In this document: piece after piece, positions 37,737 to 48,501 of the stretch
Position numbering within the stretch: position 1 is the first letter of the stretch
How the letters are laid out: every line of letters starts with the position of its first letter
From: an uncultured Clostridia bacterium
GTDB lineage: Bacteria; Bacillota; Clostridia; TANB77; CAG-508
NCBI GenBank assembly: GCA_934149165.1
Contig: CAKPDY010000005.1
Coordinates: forward strand, 1-64,000
DNA length: 64,000 nucleotides
Direction of reading: 5' to 3'
Made by a program: the position numbers and the translations under genes
Notes under the pieces: generated by a model
What the model was told of the DNA's origin: nothing
The model's database searches: none
Seen by the model: the letters and a program-made list of their open reading frames with translations, nothing else

Positions 37737-39218
37737 ATGGAAAATAATTTTAAACTATATGAAGATATCGCCAAACGAACAGAAGGTGATATTTATGTTG
37801 GAGTAGTAGGTCCTGTACGTACTGGAAAATCAACTTTTATTAAAAGGTTCATGGATTTATTAGTAATTCCAAATATCGACAACTCTTATAAACAAGAACG
37901 TGCTAGAGATGAATTACCTCAAAGTGCTGGTGGTAGAACAATTATGACTACAGAGCCAAAATTTATACCAAATGAAGCAGTTGAAATAACAGTAGGAAAT
38001 AATATTTCTTTAAAAACAAGACTTGTTGATTGTGTTGGATACTTAGTAAATAATGCAATAGGATATTTAGAAGATGATATGCCAAGAATGGTAAAAACTC
38101 CATGGTCTGAGGATGAAATTCCTTTTGAAAAAGCAGCTGAAATTGGTACTAGAAAAGTTATACAAGAACATTCTACAATAGGTATTTTGGTAACTACAGA
38201 TGGTAGTATTACAGATATTCCAAGGGAAGATTATATTGAAGCAGAAGAAAGAGTTGTTCGTGAATTAAAAGAATTAAATAAGCCATTTATAATTCTTCTT
38301 AATAGTGACTCTCCTTATTCTGAAAGTACAAAAAATTTAGCACGTAAATTAGAGGATAAATACGAAACAACTGTAGTTCCAACTGATTGCTCTAATTTAG
38401 AATTAGATGATATAAACAATATATTTAGCAAAATTTTATATGAGTTTCCTATTGAAAGAATAAACATTAACTTTCCAAAATGGGCTGATAGGTTAGATGA
38501 AAATCATTGGCTAAAAAAAGAACTTTTTGCTGAAATTAAAGATGCTTGTTCAGATGCAAGAATTTTAAAAAATGTTGATACTACACTTAGCAAATTACAA
38601 AAAACAGATGTAATATCTTCAAGTGTATTAAATGATATTCGTTTAGGAACTGGTGAAGTAAATATTACTGTTAATTTACACGATGAATTATTTTATAAAA
38701 TAATTACCGAAATTTCTGGAGTTACAATTTCAAATGAAGGAGATTTATTTGCAACAATAGCTGAATTTTCAAAAACTAAAAAAGAATATGATAAAATTGC
38801 ATATGCTCTTGAAGAAGTAAAAGCAAAAGGTTATGGAATAGTAACACCTTCAATGGAAGAATTAATATTAGATGAACCAGAAATGGTAAAACAAGGTTCA
38901 CGATATGGAGTTAAATTAAAAGCTAAAGCACCTTCAATACATATGATTCGTGCTGATATTGAAACCGAAGTTTCACCTATTGTTGGAAGTGAAAAACAAT
39001 CAGAAGAATTAGTAAATTATTTACTTTCTGAATTTGAAAATGACCCAATAAAAATCTGGGAATCAAATATATTTGGAAAAAGTTTACATGAATTGGTTAA
39101 TGAAGGATTGCAAAATAAATTATGTAGAATGCCAGAAGATGCTCAATGTAAGTTACAAGAAACTTTGGAACGTATTGTTAATGAAGGTAGTGGCGGTTTA
39201 ATTTGCATTATTCTTTAA
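37737..39218 (+). CDS. spoIVA: Stage IV sporulation protein A (coat ATPase)
   Basis: 493 residues, the usual SpoIVA length. SpoIVA hydrolyses ATP to polymerise the basement layer of the spore coat around the forespore. N-terminal Walker A GPVRTGKST, the downstream LVDCVGYLV and the Gly-rich C-terminal end (GSGGLICIIL) are typical. The ribosome binding site is AAGGAGG. It is probably made in the mother cell under sigma-E; I could not define that promoter with confidence. Together with spoIIA, spoIID and the SpoIIQ-like gene it shows a sporulating organism. Confidence 0.97.
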   Translation: MENNFKLYEDIAKRTEGDIYVGVVGPVRTGKSTFIKRFMDLLVIPNIDNSYKQERARDELPQSAGGRTIMTTEPKFIPNEAVEITVGNNISLKTRLVDCVGYLVNNAIGYLEDDMPRMVKTPWSEDEIPFEKAAEIGTRKVIQEHSTIGILVTTDGSITDIPREDYIEAEERVVRELKELNKPFIILLNSDSPYSESTKNLARKLEDKYETTVVPTDCSNLELDDINNIFSKILYEFPIERININFPKWADRLDENHWLKKELFAEIKDACSDARILKNVDTTLSKLQKTDVISSSVLNDIRLGTGEVNITVNLHDELFYKIITEISGVTISNEGDLFATIAEFSKTKKEYDKIAYALEEVKAKGYGIVTPSMEELILDEPEMVKQGSRYGVKLKAKAPSIHMIRADIETEVSPIVGSEKQSEELVNYLLSEFENDPIKIWESNIFGKSLHELVNEGLQNKLCRMPEDAQCKLQETLERIVNEGSGGLICIIL

Positions 39219-39225
39219 TTTTTTA

Positions 39226-39254
39226 TTGCTAAAGCCATATATTTGCTATATAAT
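39226..39254 (+). promoter_or_regulatory. Promoter of NFACT gene
   Basis: TTGCTA (39226-39231), a 17-bp spacer and TATAAT (39249-39254), 35 bp before the ATG at 39290. Confidence 0.75.
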
Positions 39255-39289
39255 ACAAAATAACTGTATAAAAGGAGGTTTTGTATTAT

Positions 39290-41035
39290 ATGGCTTTTGA
39301 TGGCATTACTACAATATCAATTGTAAATGAATTAAACAAATTTATATTAAATGGAAAAATTAATAAAGTTTTTGAACCAAATAAAAATGAAATTATATTA
39401 GGTATATATAATTATGGCAAAAATTATGCTTTAAACTGTTCTATTGGTTCAGATAACTATAGAATAAATTTAACAACAAATTCTAAACCCAACCCTATTA
39501 ATGCACCTAGTTTTTGTATGTTATTACGAAAACATTTAATTGGTGGAAAAATAAATAAAATTTATACCCCAGGATTAGAAAGAATTGTTATTATTGAATT
39601 TGAATGTTATAGTGAATTAAATGATTTAATTACAAAAAAACTTGTTATAGAATTAATGGGAAAACATAGTAATATTATTCTTTTAAATGAAAAAAATATA
39701 ATAATAGATAGTCTTAGACATCTTGATTCTTATAATAATTCATTAAGAGATATTTTACCTGCCCACCTTTATGAATTACCAAATACATCTAAAATTGATT
39801 TTCTTACTATAAACAATTTTGAAGATTTTTATAATTTAACCAAAAATCTTGACTCTTTAGATATTGGTATTTCTAATACATTCAATGGTATTAGCAAATT
39901 ATTTATGCAAAGTGTTTTAGATGAACTTCAAATTACTGAAAATGATAAAACTGCTGTAAATTACAACAACTTGGAGAAAATATTTAACTATATAACTAAA
40001 GTGCTTAATACAACTGTGTATTTTAAAACATATAATTCAGATTATACTATTACATTATTGCCAAATGACTCTAATAAAGAAATACCTTATTTAAACTTTT
40101 TTCTTGATGATTATTATACATCAAAAGAAAATCAGTCTGATTTTTTAAGTTATAGAAATACTATTTTAAAATTAGTTGATGGTACTTTAAAAAAGATTAC
40201 AAAAAAATTGAACAATATAAATATTAAATTAAAAGAATGTACACATAAAGATACTTTTAAATTATATGGAGAGCTTATTACTGCTAATATGTATAAATTC
40301 AAATTTTTTAATAATGATTTTATTGAAGTTGAAAATTATTATGATAACAATAATTTAATAAAAATACCTGTTAATAAACATATTTCACCATCTGCTAATG
40401 CAAAAAACTATTTTAAAAAATATAATAAATTAAAAAATGCATTAGAAATTGTTAATAACCAAAAAAAGGAAACAATAGCAGAATTAGATTATATTGAAAC
40501 AATAATATACTCTTTAGAAAACACTAGAACTATTGAAGATGTAGATGAAATTTATAGTGAAATAAAAGAAAATGAATTATTTTTTAGTAAAAAATTTAAT
40601 AATTCACAATCAATACAAAAATCTTCAAAATTCGTTAAATCTTCAAAAATAAAAAAGTCTAATAAAAAATTGGATAAAGAATATGTTCCTATACAATATA
40701 AAATTGAAAATTACACATTTTTAATTGGAAAAAACAATAAACAAAATGATTATTTATCTACCAAAGTATTAAAAAACAATGATTTATGGTTTCATACAAA
40801 AGACATACATGGAAGTCATGGTATTTTACAAACAAACAATACAACTCCTTCTATTGATGTAATTATTAAATGTTCACAAATTATTGCTTACTACAGCCAA
40901 GCTAGACAATCTTCTAATGTTCCTGTTGATTATACATTAGGTCAATATGTAAAAAAGCCTTCTGGAAGTAAACCTGGAATGGTTATTTATACTCATAATT
41001 CTACTATTAATGTTCAACCAAACATAAATAGTTAA
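39290..41035 (+). CDS. rqcH: NFACT / RqcH (Rqc2 homologue) ribosome rescue factor
   Basis: 581 residues. It has an NFACT-N domain starting MAFDGITT, the ELMGKHSNIILL segment (about 115), a helix-hairpin and long coiled-coil middle, and the NFACT-R domain with LWFHTKDIHGSHGIL near the C-terminus. RqcH binds 50S subunits carrying stalled nascent chains and adds alanine tails. Some relatives were named fibronectin-binding proteins. The start is ATG 39290, with AGGAGG 11 bases upstream; an in-frame TTG three codons earlier overlaps the site. A rescue factor is of interest if CGG codons cause stalling here. Confidence 0.9.
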   Translation: MAFDGITTISIVNELNKFILNGKINKVFEPNKNEIILGIYNYGKNYALNCSIGSDNYRINLTTNSKPNPINAPSFCMLLRKHLIGGKINKIYTPGLERIVIIEFECYSELNDLITKKLVIELMGKHSNIILLNEKNIIIDSLRHLDSYNNSLRDILPAHLYELPNTSKIDFLTINNFEDFYNLTKNLDSLDIGISNTFNGISKLFMQSVLDELQITENDKTAVNYNNLEKIFNYITKVLNTTVYFKTYNSDYTITLLPNDSNKEIPYLNFFLDDYYTSKENQSDFLSYRNTILKLVDGTLKKITKKLNNINIKLKECTHKDTFKLYGELITANMYKFKFFNNDFIEVENYYDNNNLIKIPVNKHISPSANAKNYFKKYNKLKNALEIVNNQKKETIAELDYIETIIYSLENTRTIEDVDEIYSEIKENELFFSKKFNNSQSIQKSSKFVKSSKIKKSNKKLDKEYVPIQYKIENYTFLIGKNNKQNDYLSTKVLKNNDLWFHTKDIHGSHGILQTNNTTPSIDVIIKCSQIIAYYSQARQSSNVPVDYTLGQYVKKPSGSKPGMVIYTHNSTINVQPNINS

Positions 41036-41039
41036 ACAT

Positions 41040-41087
41040 AAAAAAATCACTATAATATACTTTAAAAAATATTATAGTGATTTTTTT
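41040..41087. terminator. Bidirectional terminator
   Basis: ATCACTATAATAT and ATATTATAGTGAT arms with A/T runs of seven on each side, between the convergent NFACT and galE genes. A further small hairpin (41100-41123) overlaps the galE stop. Confidence 0.9.
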
Positions 41088-41121
41088 ATTTATTAGGTAA
41101 ATCTTTCAATCTAATGAAAGA

Positions 41122-42120
41122 TTATGCATTTTTAGTAAACCTCCATGAATCTTTGCACATATCTTCAATACTTTTTTTAGCTTCCCAACCTAATTCGTTT
41201 TTAGCTTTACTTGGGTCTGCATAACATGTTGCAATATCCCCTGGTCTTCTTTCAACAATTTTATATTTAATTTCAATATTATTTGCATCTTCAAAAGCTT
41301 TAACAATTTGTAAAACAGAATATCCTGTACCAGTTCCTAAATTATATGCTTCTACTCCATTAAAATTACGTGCTTTATCTAATGCTTTTAAATGCCCTTT
41401 TGCTAAATCAACAACATGAATATAATCCCTAACACCTGTACCATCTATAGTATTATAATCATTTCCGAAAACTCTTAAATAATCTAATTTTCCACATGCA
41501 ACTTGATTAATATATGGTAATAAATTATTTGGAATTCCATTTGGATTTTCACCTATTAAACCACTTTCATGAGCCCCAATTGGATTAAAATATCTAAGTA
41601 AAATTATACTCCAATCATTGTCTGAAATATATACATCTTTTAAAATTTGTTCAATCATTAATTTAGTACTTCCATATGGATTTGTTGTAGATAATGGAAA
41701 ATCTTCTTTAATTGGAACTGTTGCAGGGTCACCATATACTGTTGCAGAAGAACTAAATACCATTTTTTTACAATTATGTTGTTTCATTACATCTAGCAAA
41801 ATTAAAGTACCTGTTATATTATTATGGTAATATTCAATAGGCTTTGCAACAGATTCTCCAACAGCTTTTAATCCAGCAAAATGAATTACAGAATCTATAT
41901 TTGGATTTTCCTCAAAAACCTTATTTAATCCCTCTTTATCTAATAAATCCACTTCATAAAACTTGAAATCCTTGTTTGTAATCATTTTTATTTTATCAAG
42001 CATTTCAGGCTTACTATTGCAAAAATTATCTACAATAATAATTTCTTCTTTCCTATTTAATAATTCAACTACTGTGTGGCTACCAATATAGCCTGCACCA
42101 CCTGTTACTAATATTGACAT
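41122..42120 (-). CDS. galE: UDP-glucose 4-epimerase
   Basis: 332 residues of the extended short-chain dehydrogenase type. It interconverts UDP-glucose and UDP-galactose with bound NAD. The GGAGYIGSH nucleotide loop, SSSATVYG and the catalytic YGSTK (Y-x-x-x-K) are present, with [10 protein letters not shown] following. It lies 21 bp downstream of the lytic transglycosylase gene, probably in the polA operon, and starts after AAGGAGG. Confidence 0.95.
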   Translation of the reverse strand: MSILVTGGAGYIGSHTVVELLNRKEEIIIVDNFCNSKPEMLDKIKMITNKDFKFYEVDLLDKEGLNKVFEENPNIDSVIHFAGLKAVGESVAKPIEYYHNNITGTLILLDVMKQHNCKKMVFSSSATVYGDPATVPIKEDFPLSTTNPYGSTKLMIEQILKDVYISDNDWSIILLRYFNPIGAHESGLIGENPNGIPNNLLPYINQVACGKLDYLRVFGNDYNTIDGTGVRDYIHVVDLAKGHLKALDKARNFNGVEAYNLGTGTGYSVLQIVKAFEDANNIEIKYKIVERRPGDIATCYADPSKAKNELGWEAKKSIEDMCKDSWRFTKNA

Positions 42121-42141
42121 ATTAAAACCTCCTTACATAAT

Positions 42142-42714
42142 TTATACTTTGTATAATTCAACATATACCACATAACTCTTTATTGTTTTTCTTACATATA
42201 TATTTGTTTCTTTATATGGAATATTTTCAATATTTGAACCATCTTGATTTATAACACCTTTTTTTATCCATTCATCAACATTTCCAATTCCACCATTATA
42301 TGCTGCAATTGCTAAATAATAATTTTGATTATATTTTTCTAATAATTTATTAAAATATTTAGTACCTATCATTATATTAATTTCTGGCTCATATAACATA
42401 TTAATTTCAAAATTTTCTAAATTTAATTCTTTAGCTATTTCAATTGCTGTTAAATCCATAAGTTGCATTAATCCCCTTGCTCCACTATTTGATGTAGCAT
42501 CTTTATTAAAATTACTTTCAACTTTTATTATTGCATATATCCATGCAGGATCAATTTCATTTATTTCTGCATATTTATTTACATATTCTGAATATTCTTG
42601 TCTATAAAATTGTTTTCTAATCAAATCGTATATATTGAATATTTTTAATAATATTACCAATAACAAAACTATTATCATAGATAATATTAATTTTGTTGTA
42701 AATTTCCTTTGCAT
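42142..42714 (-). CDS. Membrane-anchored lytic transglycosylase (SLT family)
   Basis: 190 residues with one N-terminal membrane segment (about 9-27) and an SLT domain. It cleaves peptidoglycan glycan strands. The catalytic Glu is in IIKVESNFN. SGARGLMQLM and AIAAYNGG complete the family pattern. The start is ATG 42714 after AAAGGAGAG; a longer form would run into polA. It lies 13 bp after polA. Confidence 0.92.
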   Translation of the reverse strand: MQRKFTTKLILSMIIVLLLVILLKIFNIYDLIRKQFYRQEYSEYVNKYAEINEIDPAWIYAIIKVESNFNKDATSNSGARGLMQLMDLTAIEIAKELNLENFEINMLYEPEINIMIGTKYFNKLLEKYNQNYYLAIAAYNGGIGNVDEWIKKGVINQDGSNIENIPYKETNIYVRKTIKSYVVYVELYKV

Positions 42715-42727
42715 TAAATCTCTCCTT

Positions 42728-45493
42728 TTATTTAGCTTCATACCAATTAGAAGCTTCAGATGTTTCAACTAATAGTGGCACATCCATTTTACATGCTTCT
42801 TCCATTGATTTCTTTAGTAATTTAGTAACTGTATCCTTTATATTAATATTACACTCTAAAATAAGCTCATCATGAACTTGCAATACTATTTGTGCATCTA
42901 AATTTTCTTGTTTTAATTTTTTATATACATCAACCATTGCTATTTTCATTATATCTGCTGCTGTTCCTTGAATTGGTGTATTCATTGCTGCTCTAGCTCC
43001 AAATTGTCTAACCATATAATTATTAGATGAAAGTTCTGGAATATATCTTCTTCTATGAAATAATGTTTCAACATACCCTTTTGCTTTTGCCTCTTCAACA
43101 ATATCATCCATAAATTTTTTTATTCCACTATATTTTTCAAGATATTGTTCAATGTATGCTTTAGCTTCTTTTTTACTTATTCCAAGTTGTTCTGATAAAC
43201 CAAAATCACTTATTCCATAAACAATTCCAAAATTTACTGCTTTAGCAGATGAACGTTGTTCTTTTGTAACTTCATCAATTGGAATACCCAAAACCTTTGA
43301 TGCAGCTTGTTTATGAACATCTTCATTATGTAAAAAAGCTTGCATCATATTTTCATCTTTTGAAATATGTGCTAAAACTCTTAATTCTACTTGAGAATAA
43401 TCTGCATCAATATATATATATCCATCTTTTGGTTTAAATACTTTTCTTAATTGTTTTCCAAGCTCTATTCTAGTTGGAATATTTTGTAAATTAGGCTCTG
43501 TACTACTTATTCTTCCAGTAGCTGTTATAGTTTGATGAAAAAATGAATGTATTCTATTAGTTTTTTCATTTATATATGGTAATAAACCTTCAACATATGT
43601 TGAGTTTAATTTCATTAAACTTCTATATTCCAAAATTTTTTCAATTATTGGATGATAATTTTTTAATTTTTCAAGTATATCTACATCTGTAGAATAACCT
43701 GTTTTTGTTTTCTTTATTACAGGTAAGTTTAATTTTTCAAAAAGAATTTTTCCAAGTTGTTGTGTTGAATTTATATTAAAATTTTCCCCAGCTAATTCGT
43801 GAATTTCATTAGTTAAAACGTCTAATTTTTCTTTTAATTTTTTTCCTATTTCAACCAATTCATTTTTGTCCACATACATACCATTTAACTGCATTTGGCT
43901 TAATACTTCTACTAATGGCATTTCTATATTATTAAACAAATTTATACTATCTATTTCTTTCAATTTTTCTAATGTTATAGAATACAATTTTCCAATACAA
44001 TATGCTGTTATTATATTATTGTATTTATTTTTATCTTCTATTATTTCTTCTTGTTCTGTATTATTTTGATTCATTATTTCAAATAAATTAATTTGACTAT
44101 TTTCTTTATTTTCATTTGAATTATTACCTTCTTCATTTTTTAATGTAACATATTCATTAATATCTAATTCTAAATACTCAGAAGCCAAATTATTTATTGT
44201 AGGCTTATTTGTTGGATTTAGCACATACCCAGCAATTTCGGCATCATATACAATGTTAGTCATTTTTACTGAATTTTCGCCAAGTAAAACGTAATCCTCA
44301 CTCATAGAAAATCCATATTTTTTTATTTCATTATTTTCAAATATTTTTTTAAAATTATTTATAAATTTATTTATGTTTTTTACGTTTATATAATATACTA
44401 ATTTTGTTTCATTGTCAAAAATACTAATTGAAACTACATCTTTTTTTACTATATTTTTACTATTTTTATTAATTTGCTTTCCTATGTAATAAATTAATAT
44501 TTTTTGTTTTTCTATTAAATTAATTAAATTTTGTATCTCTAAATCATTATCAATATCTATTTCTTTTATTTCAAATAAATTTTCAATATTTTTTACTTCT
44601 TGAACTTCATTTAAATTAAATCTATCTATAAATCTATTAAAATTCAATTCTTTAAATATATTTAGAACCTCTACTTTATTCCATTCTTTAACTTTTAAAT
44701 CTTCCATTTTTTCTTGTACAGGAACTTCAACATTAATAGTACCCAAAATTTTTGAAAGCTCTGCCAATTCTTTATTATTTACAAGATTTTCCTTTAATTT
44801 TCCTTTTACATTTGCTGTTCCATTTTCCAAAGATTTATATAAATTATCAATTGTATTATATTCTTTTACTAAATTTAAAGCAGTTTTTTCACCAACACCT
44901 GGAACACCTGGAATATTATCTGATGTATCACCTTGAAGACCTTTTACTTCTATTAATTGTTTTGGTTCTATACCATAAATTTCTAAGACCTTATTTCTAT
45001 CAAAATTATCTACATCTGTTTTACCAGCCTTTGTTCTAGGTATTCTAATTGTAACCTTATCTGTTGCAAGTTGAAATGTATCTCTATCACCTGAAAGAAT
45101 AGTAACTTCAAGACCTTCTTTTTCACCTATTCTAGCTAATGTTCCTAAAACATCATCTGCTTCATACCCTTCTTTTTCTATTATTGTTATATTCATATAA
45201 TGTAAAATTTCTTTTATAATGGGCATTTGTTCTGCAAGTTCATTTGGCATACCTTTTCTTGTTGCTTTATAACCTTCATACATTTTATGTCTTGCAGTTG
45301 GTGCTTTTAAGTCAAATGCAACAGCTATATGGTCTGGTTCAACTTCTTCTATAACTTTAAAAATAATTGCTAAAAATCCATATACAGCATTAGTATATTT
45401 GCCATCTTTTGTCATAAGCATTTTACTTCCCATAATTCCATAAAAAGCTCTGTTCATAATGCTATTTCCATCTATTACTAATAATCTTGACAT
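42728..45493 (-). CDS. polA: DNA polymerase I
   Basis: 921 residues. An N-terminal 5'-3' exonuclease (LLVIDGNSIMNRAFYG, GDTSDNIPGVPGVGEKTA) is followed by a degenerate proofreading domain. The C-terminal polymerase has motif A (DYSQVELRVLAHIS), motif B (RSSAKAVNFGIVYG) and motif C (QVHDEL). The middle domain lacks the DxE of exonuclease I, so it probably does not proofread, as in many Firmicutes. It acts in Okazaki fragment maturation and repair. The ribosome binding site is AAGGAGAGG. Confidence 0.97.
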   Translation of the reverse strand: MSRLLVIDGNSIMNRAFYGIMGSKMLMTKDGKYTNAVYGFLAIIFKVIEEVEPDHIAVAFDLKAPTARHKMYEGYKATRKGMPNELAEQMPIIKEILHYMNITIIEKEGYEADDVLGTLARIGEKEGLEVTILSGDRDTFQLATDKVTIRIPRTKAGKTDVDNFDRNKVLEIYGIEPKQLIEVKGLQGDTSDNIPGVPGVGEKTALNLVKEYNTIDNLYKSLENGTANVKGKLKENLVNNKELAELSKILGTINVEVPVQEKMEDLKVKEWNKVEVLNIFKELNFNRFIDRFNLNEVQEVKNIENLFEIKEIDIDNDLEIQNLINLIEKQKILIYYIGKQINKNSKNIVKKDVVSISIFDNETKLVYYINVKNINKFINNFKKIFENNEIKKYGFSMSEDYVLLGENSVKMTNIVYDAEIAGYVLNPTNKPTINNLASEYLELDINEYVTLKNEEGNNSNENKENSQINLFEIMNQNNTEQEEIIEDKNKYNNIITAYCIGKLYSITLEKLKEIDSINLFNNIEMPLVEVLSQMQLNGMYVDKNELVEIGKKLKEKLDVLTNEIHELAGENFNINSTQQLGKILFEKLNLPVIKKTKTGYSTDVDILEKLKNYHPIIEKILEYRSLMKLNSTYVEGLLPYINEKTNRIHSFFHQTITATGRISSTEPNLQNIPTRIELGKQLRKVFKPKDGYIYIDADYSQVELRVLAHISKDENMMQAFLHNEDVHKQAASKVLGIPIDEVTKEQRSSAKAVNFGIVYGISDFGLSEQLGISKKEAKAYIEQYLEKYSGIKKFMDDIVEEAKAKGYVETLFHRRRYIPELSSNNYMVRQFGARAAMNTPIQGTAADIMKIAMVDVYKKLKQENLDAQIVLQVHDELILECNINIKDTVTKLLKKSMEEACKMDVPLLVETSEASNWYEAK

Positions 45494-45645
45494 TTGTTTT
45501 CCTCTCCTTTTTTAATCTTATAGTAATATTTTTGTAATTTTTAACTGATTATATCATAAACAAAAGATAATTTCATTATTTATATAAAATTTATTAAAAT
45601 ATAGTCTGCATCTATTCTGAATGTTGCATTTTTGGTAACTACAAC

Positions 45646-46221
45646 TTATCTTTGTGGTTCTTTTTCCAACATTTGTAATTGCTTTTCTATATTATTTAAA
45701 AAATTAATTCTTTTATATACTGTATCTGGATGATGTGCTTTCGCGTCAGCATATTGTACTTGTAATCTTTTTTTGGTCATTTCCAATGTATTATCCAAAT
45801 TATTTACATCTATTATTGTATCATGAGTTTTCACTAAATAAGATACATTTTTTATAAACTCTTCATTATATCCTAATCTAACTAATATCTTTTTTGTCAT
45901 TTCATAGGAAACTTCTGGATGACCATGAAAATGTCTAACTTCATCATCTTGATATGAAAATGGTTTTCCAATATCATGTAATAAAACCGCCATTTTAATT
46001 TCTAAATCATTTGTATTTAAATTGTTTAATGCCTCTAAAGTATGTTGCCAAACATCTAAATGATGATGTGGATGTTTATGTTCAAATCCTATCATATAAT
46101 TTAATTCTGGTATTACATCTAATAAATATTTAATATTTTCATTAATAGACATTACACTGTTGTCTGTATTAAGAATTTTATTTACTTTTTCTCTTGATAA
46201 TTTCAAATTATTCACTTCCAT
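45646..46221 (-). CDS. HD-domain hydrolase
   Basis: 191 residues. HPHHHLDVWQHTLEAL, LLHDIGKP, HFHGHPEVS and a later KTHDT give a full HD metal site. It resembles the HD domain of tRNA nucleotidyltransferases and related stand-alone phosphohydrolases. The substrate is unknown. The GGAGG site lies just before the ATG at 46221; an upstream ATG precedes that site and is rejected. It lies 37 bp after queH. Confidence 0.85.
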   Translation of the reverse strand: MEVNNLKLSREKVNKILNTDNSVMSINENIKYLLDVIPELNYMIGFEHKHPHHHLDVWQHTLEALNNLNTNDLEIKMAVLLHDIGKPFSYQDDEVRHFHGHPEVSYEMTKKILVRLGYNEEFIKNVSYLVKTHDTIIDVNNLDNTLEMTKKRLQVQYADAKAHHPDTVYKRINFLNNIEKQLQMLEKEPQR

Positions 46222-46258
46222 GTTATATCCTCCATACACACAAATTATATAATACTTT

Positions 46259-46825
46259 TTATTTTGTAGATTTATGACTTTGTTTCATCAAATTTTTAAC
46301 ATTATATCTATCTTCCTCACTAAAAATACACCCACAATATTTTTGCATATACAACCCATACTCTCTAGCCTTAGCTTGTCCTTCCCTAAAGCCTACTCTA
46401 AAATCTCTATACACAAATTCTAATTCATATTTCTTACATACTTCTTCACATACCTTTTTTAAAGCCTCATGATTTTGATAAGGACTTACAAATAGTGTTG
46501 TTGTAATTGCATCATATCCATTTTCTTTAGCATATTTTGCTGTTTGTTCTAGTCTAACTTTATAACAATAATTTACACATCTATTTTGTAAATTGTTAAT
46601 TACATTTTTGCAAAATTCATCTAATCCATACTCTTCTTGGAAAATAGCCTGTATTCCTATATCTGAAGCATATTGTTTTAAACAATCACGTCTTGCTTTA
46701 TATTCTTGGTATGGATGAATATTTGGATTATACCAATATAATGTTGGTATAATTCCTTCATTTTTTAAGCTTTCTATACAATATACACTACAAGGTGCAC
46801 AACATGTGTGCATTAGTAATTTCAT
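46259..46825 (-). CDS. queH: Epoxyqueuosine reductase QueH
   Basis: 188 residues. QueH makes the last reduction to queuosine at the tRNA wobble position. The two Cys-Cys ends are visible: HTCCAPCS near the N-terminus and KYCGCIFSEEDR near the C-terminus, the ligands for its iron-sulfur and metal site. YWYNPNIHPYQEY is a family marker. Ribosome binding site AGAGGTG. Confidence 0.93.
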   Translation of the reverse strand: MKLLMHTCCAPCSVYCIESLKNEGIIPTLYWYNPNIHPYQEYKARRDCLKQYASDIGIQAIFQEEYGLDEFCKNVINNLQNRCVNYCYKVRLEQTAKYAKENGYDAITTTLFVSPYQNHEALKKVCEEVCKKYELEFVYRDFRVGFREGQAKAREYGLYMQKYCGCIFSEEDRYNVKNLMKQSHKSTK

Positions 46826-46925
46826 TTATTTCACCTCTGATTTTTCTTTTTTTAATTTATTTTATTAAATTTATATATGATAATACTTTTTTGCTTTTTA
46901 TTTTATACATTATACCTTTTCAATA

Positions 46926-48365
46926 TTAATATTGTCTTCCCCAAACAACCATGGTATCTGCCTTTTTACCACAAACAACACATGTGTCTGAAATATGTTC
47001 TTGTTCAAAAGGAATACATCTTGAATGTGCACCTGTTAATTCTTTTATTTTATTTTCACATTCAACATCTCCACACCACATTGTTTTTACATATCCTTGA
47101 TTATTATTTATATTTTTTTCAAATTCTTCCATAGTAGTTGCTATAGTAGTTCTACTAATATTTCTTTGTTTACACATATTGAACATATTTATTTGAATAT
47201 CGTTTAATATTTCATTTAATTTTTCATTTATTTCACTTAAACTGATTTCTATTTTTTCATTATTATCTCTTCTTACAACAACACATTTTCCATTTTCAAT
47301 GTCACGTGGACCAAGTTCAATTCTAACTGGAACACCTCTCATTTCCCAATCATTAAATTTATATCCAGGTGAATATTGTTCTCTTACATCTAACTCCATT
47401 CTATATTTTTCATTTAATCTATTAAATAGTTCTGTTGCTGCCTCTTTTACTCCTGGTTTATGCATTGCAACTGGTACTATAACAGCTTGAATAGGAGCTA
47501 CTTTTGGTGGTAGTTTTAGACCTCTATCATCTCCATGAGCCATGATTAGTGCACCAATTAATCTTGTACTAATTCCCCATGATGTTTGATATGCATATTC
47601 TTCTTTTCCTTCTTTGTTTTGGAATTTTACTTCAAATGGTTTTGTAAAATTTTGTCCAAAATAATGTGAAGTTCCTGCTTGTAATGCTCTACCATCATGC
47701 ATTAAAGTTTCTACTGTATATGTTGCTTCTGCCCCTGCAAATTGTTCCTTTTTAGTTTTTTGTCCTTTTAGAACTGGTATTGCAAGTAATTCTTCTATAA
47801 CTTTTGCATAAACATCTAACATTTGTAATGTTCTTTCTTCAGCTTCTTGGCTTGTAGCATGAATTGTATGACCTTCTTGCCATAAGAATTCTCTTGAACG
47901 CAAAAATGGTCTTGTTTCTTTTTCCCATCTTAAAACATTACACCATTGATTATATACCATTGGTAAATCTCTCCATGATGATAACCATTTTGAGTATAAA
48001 TTTGAAAACATTGTTTCTGAAGTTGGACGAATACAATATGGGTCTTCTAATTCTTCTCCTCCTGCTTTAGTAACTAATGCAACTTCTGGTGCAAAACCTT
48101 CTACATGGTCTTTTTCTTTTTGTAATAAACTTTCTGGAATTAAAACTGGAAAATATACGTTTTTTACACCTGATTTTTTAAATAATTCATCAGTATATTT
48201 TTGTATATTTTCCCAAATTGCATAACCATATGGTTTTATTGCTATACAACCTTTTGTACTTGTGTAATCTGCAAGTTCAGCTTTTAATACTATGTCTGTG
48301 TACCATTGTGCAAAATTTTCATCTATGTTTGTTATATCTTTTACAAATCCTTTTTGTTCGTTCAT
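46926..48365 (-). CDS. proS: Prolyl-tRNA synthetase (archaeal/eukaryote-type)
   Basis: 479 residues, the short ProRS form without the bacterial editing insertion. Class II motifs are seen in RPTSETMFSNLYSKW (motif 2 region includes RWEKETRPFLRSREFLWQEGHT) and the C-terminal zinc-type domain (CVVCGKKADTMVVWGRQY). It charges tRNA-Pro. No T-box is visible in the short leader. Start after AAGGAGA. Confidence 0.96.
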   Translation of the reverse strand: MNEQKGFVKDITNIDENFAQWYTDIVLKAELADYTSTKGCIAIKPYGYAIWENIQKYTDELFKKSGVKNVYFPVLIPESLLQKEKDHVEGFAPEVALVTKAGGEELEDPYCIRPTSETMFSNLYSKWLSSWRDLPMVYNQWCNVLRWEKETRPFLRSREFLWQEGHTIHATSQEAEERTLQMLDVYAKVIEELLAIPVLKGQKTKKEQFAGAEATYTVETLMHDGRALQAGTSHYFGQNFTKPFEVKFQNKEGKEEYAYQTSWGISTRLIGALIMAHGDDRGLKLPPKVAPIQAVIVPVAMHKPGVKEAATELFNRLNEKYRMELDVREQYSPGYKFNDWEMRGVPVRIELGPRDIENGKCVVVRRDNNEKIEISLSEINEKLNEILNDIQINMFNMCKQRNISRTTIATTMEEFEKNINNNQGYVKTMWCGDVECENKIKELTGAHSRCIPFEQEHISDTCVVCGKKADTMVVWGRQY

Positions 48366-48451
48366 ATAAAAAATCTCCTTTATTTTTAATTTTACTAATA
48401 GTTAATATACCATAATTTGTTTATAAATTCAAGTAATACAGTATCAATTTT

Positions 48452-48488
48452 AATGGGTGATTCTTTACTTTCCAAAGAATCACCCATT
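48452..48488 (-). terminator. Hairpin after ComEC-like gene
   Basis: 15-bp perfect arms (48452-48466 and 48474-48488) around a 7-nt loop. The T-run on the minus strand is weak, so termination strength is uncertain. Confidence 0.65.
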
Positions 48489-48501
48489 ATTAAAAAATTT
48501 A

